Positions 8,387 through 15,955 of a stretch of 64,000 nt of DNA are shown here, piece by piece; positions within the stretch are counted from its first letter, which is position 1; the number at the start of each line of letters is the position of its first letter. Both the position numbers and the translations under genes were made by a program. The notes beneath the pieces are model-generated. The model was given only the letters and a program-made list of their open reading frames with translations. It ran no database searches and was not told the DNA's origin. The stretch is taken from assembly GCA_005788175.1 (NCBI GenBank), contig SXYX01000014.1, forward strand, positions 213,277 through 277,276. The letters run 5' to 3'. The stretch is from Acidobacteriota bacterium (GTDB lineage: Bacteria; Acidobacteriota; Holophagae; Holophagales; Holophagaceae).

Positions 8387-9244
8387 AATATCTTCCAAGC
8401 GCGTCATGCGCTCAACACCCTCTACTTTACGGGTTCGTGAGGCTCCCAAGCCTCCTATAACGAGTTTACAGCCCTTGGGTAGACGCTCTTGTAAATCCAT
8501 TAAGAGTTGGCGAACACTTTCTCCAGCCGTCAGGATGGACAAACTCACAGCTACTCTGTTAGCTCCTACTTGTCGAGCCGATTTTGCAATGTTGGCGACC
8601 GGGACATCCATACCTAAAACTTCAGTCTTATATCCTTTGAAAGTATAAATCAGAGCGGCCATTAATAATCCTAAGCGATGTCGTTCACCGGGCAAGGTGG
8701 TCATCAACACAACTTCGCGGGGTCCTTGAGCTTGTTGATTAAGTTCGGTGCGAAGTCTTCGAAGAAGATCTTCGATAACCTCTGTTAATAACTTCTCGTG
8801 ATGAATATCTAGTTTTCCTTCGGCCCAAGCTAGGCCTACGCGGCCCAGGAGAGGAGAGATGATATTGATAACAAAGTCCCTCAAGCCTTGTTGAGACAGG
8901 GCATCAGCTAAAAGGTTTTTTATTTTCTCGGAATCCGAAGACAGCGTGGCAACCATGAGGTCGTCGAGAATCTTATTTGTTGATATAGAGAGCGCGTTCT
9001 TGAGAACCATTGTTTGTAACTGAGCAGGGGTTGAGACCACAGCGGTCGAAGGTCGATGACCAGAGGCAACTGCTTCGGCGATGAGCCGAAGACGATTAAG
9101 ATCTTCCGATCGGTATCGACGATGACCTGAGGGCAACCGAACAGGCATCGGAAAACCATAACGTCGCTCCCAAACACGAATGACATCTGAAGAAAGTCCG
9201 GTTTCGGTGCAAACATCACCAATACTTAATAATTGAGCGTTCAT
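8384..9244 (-). CDS. MerR-family regulator with B12-binding domain, CarH/LitR-like
   Basis: 286 residues. The N-terminal MerR winged helix (residues 5-70) carries VIRVWERRYGFP and PSGHRRYRSEDLNRL, the signature of the CarA/CarH/LitR/MlrA branch. A four-helix cobalamin-cap-like region follows (about 95-165) and then a Rossmann-like cobalamin domain (about 175-286). The ExHxxG motif is present as E187-R-H189-R-L-G192, so the lower axial histidine is kept. The cap motif W-x9-E-H appears as W140-x9-E150-K151, so the histidine that ligates cobalt in light-adapted CarH is a lysine. Family members repress promoters in the dark with adenosylcobalamin and release in light. Light sensing here is plausible but unproven. 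The start has a good AAGGAG site. Paired palindromes lie just upstream. Confidence 0.85.
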   Translation of the reverse strand: MNAQLLSIGDVCTETGLSSDVIRVWERRYGFPMPVRLPSGHRRYRSEDLNRLRLIAEAVASGHRPSTAVVSTPAQLQTMVLKNALSISTNKILDDLMVATLSSDSEKIKNLLADALSQQGLRDFVINIISPLLGRVGLAWAEGKLDIHHEKLLTEVIEDLLRRLRTELNQQAQGPREVVLMTTLPGERHRLGLLMAALIYTFKGYKTEVLGMDVPVANIAKSARQVGANRVAVSLSILTAGESVRQLLMDLQERLPKGCKLVIGGLGASRTRKVEGVERMTRLEDI

Positions 9245-9254
9245 TTATTCTCCT

Positions 9255-9276
9255 TGTCTATATATATTACTAGACA
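9255..9276. promoter_or_regulatory. Palindromic operator candidate A before the CarH-like gene
   Basis: TGTCTA, 10 AT-rich bases, TAGACA. It lies 10 bp upstream of the regulator start codon, over the ribosome-binding-site region. Together with the copy at 9287-9308 it forms a repeat matching 22 of 25 positions, offset by 32 bp (about three turns). It is a likely autoregulatory site; the binding protein is inferred from position only. Confidence 0.6.
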
Positions 9277-9286
9277 ATAAATTTTG

Positions 9287-9308
9287 TGTCTATATAAATA
9301 TCTAGACA
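9287..9308. promoter_or_regulatory. Palindromic operator candidate B before the CarH-like gene
   Basis: TGTCTA, 10 AT-rich bases, TAGACA, on the same helix face as the 9255-9276 copy. It contains the TAG stop codon of the upstream receiver gene (9302-9304). Tandem palindromes in this position fit the multi-dimer or tetramer operators known for the CarA/CarH branch of MerR proteins. Confidence 0.6.
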
Positions 9309-9913
9309 ATAGGTCTCTTTTTGTTCCACGCCTCTAAGATACTCTGAGCCTGCTCCTTATTAATCTTTTCTTCTAGGGTTTCAAGCAAAATAGCCACTTC
9401 CACATGCCACGCTCCCCGATCCTTGAGCGCCCACTCTAATTCCTGAAAAGGCGAACTGGGGAGTTTTGAGGGTGGGCTTACATCGATAGGTGCCTTTAGG
9501 CCTGAACTCAAAAAGCTTTTTAAGAACGGGGTGACCGATATAGGGATCTTGGTATTACGGAGTTGGTCCACCCAGGGGACCAGACGGCTGAGTTCGTGAG
9601 GTTTTACCAGTATGCCAGCTATGCCCACCTGATCTTCCGGGGTCCATCGAGATAGTTCGAGGGCTCCATACATTAACCACGTTTTAGGGATGAGATGTGG
9701 AAAATCTTTTTGAAGCAACGTTAAACATTCCTGACTACGATCATCAACTAGATCGTGATCAAGCAAGATGGCTTCGATCTCGAATCCTTTAAGACACGAG
9801 TGGGCCTCTGCTACATAAGTTACACCATGAAAAACAAGATCCTTGCGTCCGGAAAAAAGTCGCTCCAGCGCGCGGACTAAGCTAGCATTGTCGTCGATGA
9901 TGAGTAAATGCAT
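9302..9913 (-). CDS. Stand-alone response-regulator receiver protein
   Basis: 203 residues. The N-terminal 125 residues are a CheY-like receiver with the acidic pair D7-D8, phosphoacceptor D52 (LLDHD) and a conserved lysine in GILVKPHE. The remaining 75 residues are not a recognised output domain; they are helical and charged, with a KEQAQSILEAW segment near the end. No DNA-binding or enzymatic domain is visible. It sits between a secreted unknown (19-bp gap) and the CarH-like regulator (57-bp gap holding the palindromes), all leftward. It could signal by protein contact. No partner kinase is adjacent. Confidence 0.8.
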   Translation of the reverse strand: MHLLIIDDNASLVRALERLFSGRKDLVFHGVTYVAEAHSCLKGFEIEAILLDHDLVDDRSQECLTLLQKDFPHLIPKTWLMYGALELSRWTPEDQVGIAGILVKPHELSRLVPWVDQLRNTKIPISVTPFLKSFLSSGLKAPIDVSPPSKLPSSPFQELEWALKDRGAWHVEVAILLETLEEKINKEQAQSILEAWNKKRPIV

Positions 9914-9932
9914 GGGGATTAGGCCTCTAGGT

Positions 9933-11225
9933 TCAACGAAGCCAAGCGCGTACCGCTCTCGTCGTTGAGGTATCTAATAACTTGATGAGATGAATTTGAT
10001 CCCCCACCCAAACCCAGGCTTTACCGTGAGATTCGAGAACGTGAACGGCTGGGCCCTGAGATAAATAGGGTTTAAGTTCTGGACGAAGCGAGATTATACG
10101 TCGCGTCTCACTGGCATATGTTTTCCTGAGCTCATCGATCCACAAAGTAGGAGGTATTTTTTTTGCAGAACCCCATCGTTCACCTTCATAAGATACAGCA
10201 CCATCAGATTTCCAAAACCAACGATCGTAATCATCAGGAAGCGATTTTAATGTCAAATTAATATCCTTGATAGTCAGAGGAGCTCGATCTGCAACTTCAA
10301 CATATCCAAGAGGTATTTTGGAGGATGTATCTTGGATCAGAAAGTAATCGGGGAAATGTGGAGTCAGGCGACCAGCCCCTCCTTGTGTTCTTTTCCAGCC
10401 TGAAGGATACAGACGCCAAAGAGTCCATAAAAATCCGTCGCTCACCCACATTTGATCACCTTTGGGAAACCACAATTGGTGTGATTTAGACCAAATTAAC
10501 ATCAACCGATCCCCGGTGAAATCTTGGCCGGTCTCTGAGAGATTCTGAGGGAGCGTGATCACATCCTTAGGAACTTTTTGAAAATCAGGTTCTTGATATG
10601 AGGCCAAGGATGATCGAGGAGATGATTGATCAACTGAACGCGAACTCACCAACAGTCGATTCGTTTTTTCGAAAAAGCCTAAGAGCACCGATTGTCCGTT
10701 CCAACTAAATCGACTCCACGGACCGGAAGGTGTGGACCATCGGACGCGATTTTCAGGATAGTCAATCAGTTGAGTTTCATAAAGATTTCTTCCGTATTGA
10801 AAAGTGACTAACGCTTGTTTAGCATTTCTGGGATTAAAACGAAAAGAAACAATAGGGACCTCATAGGTATAAGTTCGCCAATCTAAATTTTTCCAAAGAT
10901 AAATTTTACTTCGACCTTGGGGTCCATTGAGAGCAAGTCCATTGGGGCTTGCGAGAGGCGTAGCGGGCTCCCAGGGAAACCCGAAATAACGAGAACCCAA
11001 GGGATCAATTTCGGGTTCAGCATGATTTTGAAAAACTGGTTTCCAACCTCGTTCTAAAGTCAGAGTCGCCTCGATAGGAAGATTTTCTATCTTTAATAAG
11101 GCCGGCTCCTCGGAAGTGCCAAAAATAGTCTTGCTACGCTCTCCCCAAAAACCCTGAGCAAAGGACACTAAGAGCAGGAGGCCTCCAATAAATAAACTAG
11201 CTATAAGATAGCGTTTGGGAAACAG
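9933..11225 (-). CDS. Secreted protein of unknown function, probable CTG start
   Basis: No family is recognised. The shortest reading starts at a GTG at 11168 (411 aa, MSFAQGFW), but this beheads an obvious signal peptide. The frame stays open upstream and encodes FPKRYLIASLFIGGLLLL before VSFAQ. The only start-like codon there is CTG at 11223-11225, preceded at 7 bases by AAGGAAGG. That gives 430 residues with a complete Sec signal. No ATG, GTG or TTG is available before the upstream in-frame stop. The mature part is rich in Trp, Tyr and short strands (for example SDGFLWTLWRLYPSGWKR), suggesting a beta-propeller-like fold. It heads the receiver/CarH-like gene block and is probably periplasmic. 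Confidence 0.6.
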   Translation of the reverse strand: MFPKRYLIASLFIGGLLLLVSFAQGFWGERSKTIFGTSEEPALLKIENLPIEATLTLERGWKPVFQNHAEPEIDPLGSRYFGFPWEPATPLASPNGLALNGPQGRSKIYLWKNLDWRTYTYEVPIVSFRFNPRNAKQALVTFQYGRNLYETQLIDYPENRVRWSTPSGPWSRFSWNGQSVLLGFFEKTNRLLVSSRSVDQSSPRSSLASYQEPDFQKVPKDVITLPQNLSETGQDFTGDRLMLIWSKSHQLWFPKGDQMWVSDGFLWTLWRLYPSGWKRTQGGAGRLTPHFPDYFLIQDTSSKIPLGYVEVADRAPLTIKDINLTLKSLPDDYDRWFWKSDGAVSYEGERWGSAKKIPPTLWIDELRKTYASETRRIISLRPELKPYLSQGPAVHVLESHGKAWVWVGDQIHLIKLLDTSTTRAVRAWLR

Positions 11226-11341
11226 AGGGCCACCTTCCTTTATTTAGTTTAAGAGGGCTTAGGTTGAAAAGATTTAACAGTTGAAACATCTTCTAGTCAT
11301 GCAAAATTCCTAGTCTATGAAAGTTTTGTTGGTAAGCCAAT

Positions 11342-11369
11342 AAAAAAGGACCCTTTCGGATCCTTTTTT
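11342..11369. terminator. Bidirectional rho-independent terminator after the second TonB receptor
   Basis: A6-GGA, an 8-10 base centre, TCC-T6. It lies 20 bp past the receptor stop on the minus strand, so it ends that transcript. The A-run and T-run are symmetrical, so it could also act on plus-strand transcripts. Confidence 0.8.
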
Positions 11370-11390
11370 ATTGAGACTAGGTCCTAATAT

Positions 11391-14303
11391 TTAGAACTGA
11401 ACCTTCACTCCAAAACGAATTGATCGGCCTTGATTCCAGCCTGTTTCAAATCCGTAGAAGGGATTGACTTGACTGGATGAGGTCGTTCCATAGATATTCG
11501 TTGTCGTGGCGGTACGTCGATTGAAGACATTGAATATCGTCGCTTCTGGCGAAATACGATAACCCATGTAATTCATCGAGTAATTCATCAAAAGATCGAA
11601 CATCATATTCTGAGGAGTTCGGCCTTCTGTGCCATATTGGAAGTTTCTAGGGACGGCATTACCGTAGCCACCAATATCTAAACCAGGATTACCCGAGGCG
11701 GTACCGTTGTCAAAGAGACTCTTAGGAGTTCCAGATTGTATGAGCCCCCTGAGACCTAATGTGAGCGGATTACCATAGAAATCCATCGTGTAGCTTCCAA
11801 AAAGTTTTAATATGTGCGTACGATCAGTCGGGAGGAAACCTTTACCAACATAGGGCCAGTGGTCGAAGGTGGAGGTAATAAGAGCATCTGCTTGACCATT
11901 ACTAGTTTGACCAAGTCCTTCATAGGTTCCAAAGAGTTTGCTCCAAGTATAGGAAGCGTTTAAGTACCACGCACCCTCTTTCTTATCGGCCTGAACGATG
12001 ATGGCATCGTAATCGTTGTAAGCTTCTACTTTGAAAGGATTTTGTGCTGCAGTGAAACGAATCTTGCCTGCTGAAAGAAGAGGATTAGACGCACTATCTA
12101 GGGTGGGGTGAGGTGTATAACTCACAGCTCCTGGTTTTGGATTCCAAAGAACAGCATACTGACCGGTAACTTCGTCGATAACAGAGTCCTCAATAGGATT
12201 ACGGAGTTCGCGCCGAATATATTTCGCGCCCATAGTCCAACCATCAAAAGCACCATTTTTGAAGATGTGATCGACGCCTAATACCCATTCTTCCCGAGAG
12301 GTTAATTTTGTTCCATCCGCAAGAGGGGGGGCCGTAAAGTAAACACCGTAGTCGATAATTGTAGAAACATTAGCGAGAACATTGGTGGGGACATTAATGC
12401 TGAAAGCGCCTGTCCCGGTGTTATAAGTGGTGTTAGCAGCGGTGTAGTAATTGCGGACATAGATTTCTGTTCCACCCGTTCTCATAACCGGTTGCATCGG
12501 AATGGCAACAAAATACTTTGCGTAGTTGAGCGATAACTTGGTTTGTCCGTCATTATTAGGATCCCAGGTCAAGCCAGCACGAGGCTGAAATAGATCTCCC
12601 ATGTCATCAAATTTGAGGGCTGTCACACCGAAGTTATTTTTAATTGCCTGACTTTCAAAACGGCCACCATATGAAAGACGAAGACCTGGAGATATTTCCC
12701 AAGTATCTTGCGCGTAGAAAGCATTATATTCCGCTGTGATTTTCGATGCGGCGGTGTAATACCATTGGCGATAAATACCATTCCACGTCGTTCCACCACC
12801 AGTACTGCGAAGGACAACAGTATAGGGCAACGAATTGGTGGAAAGCACTTGGAGACCATTAAAGAATTGAGCGCGCGCACCCGAAGCCGTATCGTTCTTA
12901 CTGTAAGAAGATTCCATTGAAGAAATACCGGCCTTGAATTGGTGATTACCAAGGTACCAAGATAAATCAGCGCGATATTGAGTGGTTTCATTTTTATTTA
13001 GGGCTGTATAGACACCATAGCCGCCACGATAGAAAGCAGCGCCGGCAGTTGTATTGGCATTTCCGTCATAAGCAGCGCGCATGAAGTCAGTGACTAAATT
13101 AGCAGTGGTGTTAGTTGGATTGACAGTGCTAGACAACGTGCTCTGACCTGCTTTTATAGATAATTGGATATTCGATGCGATGTTCCAATCGTAGATCAAG
13201 CCAAGGTTTTGAGTTTTATCCTTGCTGGTTTCTCCCCAATTTGCATCTCCAAGAAGTGGGTAATCGTTCACCTGGGTGAATGTAACTTGGCGATCTTGGA
13301 TCGTTGCCGTGAATTGTTGATCAGTGGTCAGGAAGAAATTAACCTTGGCATAAAAATTGGTATCTTCGCTAATCAGAGGATCGCTCGTAAGACCAATTAG
13401 ATTGGTTTGACCGGGTTGATTGGTTTTAGTTTGGTTCACACCAATAAAATAAAAGAGTCGGTCAGGAAGCAAGGCGCCACTAACAGTCGCACCGTAGTCG
13501 TTACGCTCAAAGGGATTGCCTTGTTGAGCAGCTAAATTTTGCTTAGGGGCCGCTTGATATTTATAAAGATCAGAATTGACCCAAGCTGAGCCTTGGAATT
13601 GATTCGTACCAGATTTAGTAACGGCAGAGAACACTCCACCAAGAGCGCTGAATTCTGGTTTGAAACCACCTGTCTGAACTTCAATTTGATCAATAAAGTC
13701 TGTAGGAAGGCCTCCGCCTTGAAACCCTTTTCGCATATCTTGGCTACTGAAACCGTCGATATAGTAGGAATTTTCTAAGCTAGAAGCACCTGAAATCGAA
13801 GGGCCTCCAAGGGCTCCTGAACTGGTAACACCGGGGGCCAACTGAACAAGGTCATTGAAATCTCGACCTTTGGGAACAGTGTTAAGGTTTTCCATAGATA
13901 TGTTAAGGCCCGTGGTGTTGCTCGTAAAATCTACAGCCGCAGCGGTGCCAGAAACAACCACCGTGCTTGCGCCCATTGTAGCCAAGCGAAAACTAATATT
14001 TTGATTTTCATTTGTTGTTACGAGAACGGTACCTTTTGAGTTCTGATATCCATCGGCACTAATCTGAATGGACCAATTACCAACGTTGAGAAGACCAAAA
14101 CGGAAGGTGCCGCTACCATCTGTCATTCCTGTTCTTGAAATTTGCCCAGAGCTCACTTTAATTGTGGCGCCTGCAAGCGGTTGTCCGTTTGTACCCGTTA
14201 TGGTACCTGATAAACTTCCTGTAGTAGTGGTCTGAGCTATAAGAACTGAGCTGGAAACCAAAACAAAAGCGGTAAGCCCAAGACGGGCTGAAATACGACT
14301 CAT
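11391..14303 (-). CDS. TonB-dependent receptor, Oar-like, with carboxypeptidase-regulatory-like domain
   Basis: 970 residues. Signal peptide (1-23, ending VLIAQ), then a CarboxypepD_reg-like sandwich (about 28-108, GSLSGTITGTNGQPLAGATI), a plug (about 120-235, with NTVPKGRDFNDLVQLAPGVT, NSYYIDGFSSQDMRKGF and GGVFSAVTKSGTNQFQGS) and the barrel. The terminal strand SIRFGVKVQF ends in the expected aromatic residue. The layout matches the 1042-aa receptor at 4241-7369, but the two are clearly diverged, so this is not a recent duplication. It is a monocistronic leftward gene with its own terminator and a long 459-bp upstream region. Substrate unknown. Confidence 0.92.
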   Translation of the reverse strand: MSRISARLGLTAFVLVSSSVLIAQTTTTGSLSGTITGTNGQPLAGATIKVSSGQISRTGMTDGSGTFRFGLLNVGNWSIQISADGYQNSKGTVLVTTNENQNISFRLATMGASTVVVSGTAAAVDFTSNTTGLNISMENLNTVPKGRDFNDLVQLAPGVTSSGALGGPSISGASSLENSYYIDGFSSQDMRKGFQGGGLPTDFIDQIEVQTGGFKPEFSALGGVFSAVTKSGTNQFQGSAWVNSDLYKYQAAPKQNLAAQQGNPFERNDYGATVSGALLPDRLFYFIGVNQTKTNQPGQTNLIGLTSDPLISEDTNFYAKVNFFLTTDQQFTATIQDRQVTFTQVNDYPLLGDANWGETSKDKTQNLGLIYDWNIASNIQLSIKAGQSTLSSTVNPTNTTANLVTDFMRAAYDGNANTTAGAAFYRGGYGVYTALNKNETTQYRADLSWYLGNHQFKAGISSMESSYSKNDTASGARAQFFNGLQVLSTNSLPYTVVLRSTGGGTTWNGIYRQWYYTAASKITAEYNAFYAQDTWEISPGLRLSYGGRFESQAIKNNFGVTALKFDDMGDLFQPRAGLTWDPNNDGQTKLSLNYAKYFVAIPMQPVMRTGGTEIYVRNYYTAANTTYNTGTGAFSINVPTNVLANVSTIIDYGVYFTAPPLADGTKLTSREEWVLGVDHIFKNGAFDGWTMGAKYIRRELRNPIEDSVIDEVTGQYAVLWNPKPGAVSYTPHPTLDSASNPLLSAGKIRFTAAQNPFKVEAYNDYDAIIVQADKKEGAWYLNASYTWSKLFGTYEGLGQTSNGQADALITSTFDHWPYVGKGFLPTDRTHILKLFGSYTMDFYGNPLTLGLRGLIQSGTPKSLFDNGTASGNPGLDIGGYGNAVPRNFQYGTEGRTPQNMMFDLLMNYSMNYMGYRISPEATIFNVFNRRTATTTNIYGTTSSSQVNPFYGFETGWNQGRSIRFGVKVQF

Positions 14304-14762
14304 GGTGATGCTCCAAAAGAGTCCCGAAGTGTCAGGACGAGTTAAAAACTTAAGATTGATGGTGCGAGATTGTGTGGATTGGTTTCACTCTAAGAATTAA
14401 AGAGCATAGAGGGAATTTACACCTTTGTTACGTCGCATGTCTATAAATTTATTGATTTAAAATCCAACTTCAGTTGCACAAGGAGAAAATCTCTAGCTTT
14501 AAGTAATAGCAAATAAAGGCTTTAGGCATTTTCACAATATTGCAGTCTGTTATAACTATATCTGATTTAAAGCATATATATATTTAGACTTAGGAAATTA
14601 AATAACGTTTTAAAAGCTCAATTTAAACCCGTGCTTTAGAATCTTGAGGCAGACATTTAATTACGTATTTGCAACCTCATAATACCTATGCAGTAAATGG
14701 TCAGTTCTCGCAAGAAAAAAAATATATTTTCATCCCCGTAAAGAGGGTGCATCTGAGTCTAG
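14304..14762. other. 459-bp AT-rich intergenic region
   Basis: No convincing gene. It must contain the promoter and leader of the TonB receptor (start 14303, with a TTTTGGAGC ribosome-binding site) and the end of the 14763 gene. It is rich in A/T runs and TATATATA-like stretches (around 14575-14585). A weak GC patch followed by a T-run near 14719-14745 on the minus strand could be a poor terminator. No clear operator or riboswitch was recognised. Confidence 0.4.
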
Positions 14763-15437
14763 TTAAAGGATAGAGCGTCTCAATTTCTTGATGATCTCAT
14801 CCCCTTCTGGGAATGCTTGACGATAAAGGTCAAGATGTTTTCTTGCCGAGGTCACATCACCTTTAGATTGATCGATCATTAATTGAATTTCCCAGTAAGC
14901 TTTTGCCCATGATGAAGGAGTTTTAGCTTCAGACGCAAGGGGGGTTAACCAATCCTGAGCCTCTTTTAATTGGCCCAAAAGTAGTGCCTGGTTAGCCTGC
15001 TGAATACGCTCCCAAGCCTGAAGAGATGCTGGAGTTTCAGACAAGGGAGGCTTGCCAGAAACCAATCGCCAACTATTGATCATATTAATGAGGGAATTTC
15101 TTTGACTGGAGGGTGCTTGGGTGAGAAGCGCTTCGATTTGAGGCAAATACAGGGCGAGGGATTGAGAAAGGGCGTCGCCTTTTTTGGGTTCGAATTCAGT
15201 TCCCAAAGCTTCAATTCGAAGCGCACTCAATTGAGCCTGAAAAGCCAGAACCGTATTCTCACGAGATTGCCTTATAAAATAAATCACTAATAAAAGAAGA
15301 ACAAAAATACCGCCTGCTAATAAGACTTTTTTAAATACTTTAGATGGGTCTTCCTTAGAAAGACTTTTTTGAAAATGATCTAAACTAGGCGCTGGTTTTT
15401 GGACTTGAATAATCTTTGGCGTATCTTGTTGAGTCAT
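14763..15437 (-). CDS. Membrane-anchored protein of unknown function, TPR-like C-terminus
   Basis: 224 residues from the ATG at 15435-15437 (MTQQDTPKIIQVQK). The frame remains open further upstream, but that part is the tRNA-Phe gene read in the wrong sense and is not coding. A cytoplasmic N-terminus of about 50 residues precedes one membrane segment (KVLLAGGIFVLLLLVIYFIR). The long periplasmic part is helical, with TPR-like pairs such as LLLGQLKEAQDWLTPLASEA and ARKHLDLYRQAFPEGDEI. No catalytic motif. Its start codon lies 35 bp downstream of tRNA-Phe, so both may share a transcript. Function not recognised. Confidence 0.7.
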   Translation of the reverse strand: MTQQDTPKIIQVQKPAPSLDHFQKSLSKEDPSKVFKKVLLAGGIFVLLLLVIYFIRQSRENTVLAFQAQLSALRIEALGTEFEPKKGDALSQSLALYLPQIEALLTQAPSSQRNSLINMINSWRLVSGKPPLSETPASLQAWERIQQANQALLLGQLKEAQDWLTPLASEAKTPSSWAKAYWEIQLMIDQSKGDVTSARKHLDLYRQAFPEGDEIIKKLRRSIL

Positions 15438-15472
15438 AGTGTAAGTCTCTATTTTATTAAGGTTACTGGTAG

Positions 15473-15548
15473 TGGTGCCTGGAGAGGGAATTGAACCCCC
15501 GACACAAGGATTTTCAGTCCTTTGCTCTACCAACTGAGCTACCCAGGC
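15473..15548 (-). tRNA. tRNA-Phe (GAA)
   Basis: A complete cloverleaf with encoded CCA. The acceptor stem GCCTGGG/TCCAGGC contains one G-T pair, the D-arm is TAGCTCAGTTGGTAGAGC, and the anticodon loop is CTGAAAA with anticodon GAA. The T-arm loop reads GGTTCAATTCC and the discriminator base is A. It is transcribed leftward. Divergent from the glutaredoxin gene to the right. Confidence 0.97.
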
Positions 15549-15616
15549 AAACGCCTTCAGACTAGGCAGAATATCATTGAAGTTAAGGCTTAGCAAAGGC
15601 CCTAGAGGGAAGCGCC

Positions 15617-15898
15617 ATGGAACATATTAACCAATTAAAATTACAAGTTTATTCAGGGGATTGGTGTCCAGACTGTCGAAGGCTAGAACAATGGCTTGAG
15701 TCAGCGGGAATAATCTATGAAAAAGTCGATATAGAGACTGTTTCTGGAGCCGCCGAAAAACTAGAGGCCGAAACAGGAAAAAGAGCCATTCCATACATTT
15801 TAGTTAATGGTCAAACTTGGATTCGCGGGTATCACAAGGAGTTACCTCAGCGCTTTAGTCCTGACCTATTAATTCAAGAACTCCAAAATATACCCTAG
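15617..15898 (+). CDS. Glutaredoxin-like thiol-disulfide protein
   Basis: 93 residues, a single thioredoxin-fold domain. YSGDWCPDCRRLEQWL holds the redox pair CPDC (an unusual variant of glutaredoxin CPYC), AIPYILVNG carries the cis-proline loop, and WIRGYHKE is near the end. The length fits monothiol/dithiol glutaredoxins of the NrdH/YruB type. The ATG at 15617 is preceded by GAGGGAAGC. It is divergent from tRNA-Phe and 57 bp upstream of mreB, possibly co-transcribed with the cell-shape genes. Partner unknown. Confidence 0.8.
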   Translation: MEHINQLKLQVYSGDWCPDCRRLEQWLESAGIIYEKVDIETVSGAAEKLEAETGKRAIPYILVNGQTWIRGYHKELPQRFSPDLLIQELQNIP

Positions 15899-15955
15899 GC
15901 AATCGATAAAAATTGCGTAACTCTATCCTTTCTACATTTTGATGGAAACCTGATT

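Noticed and set aside
15438-15596. A 53-residue N-terminal extension of the membrane-anchored protein gene
   Set aside because: Most of it is the tRNA-Phe gene read in one frame (the cloverleaf with CCA is perfect). The real start is the ATG at 15435-15437.
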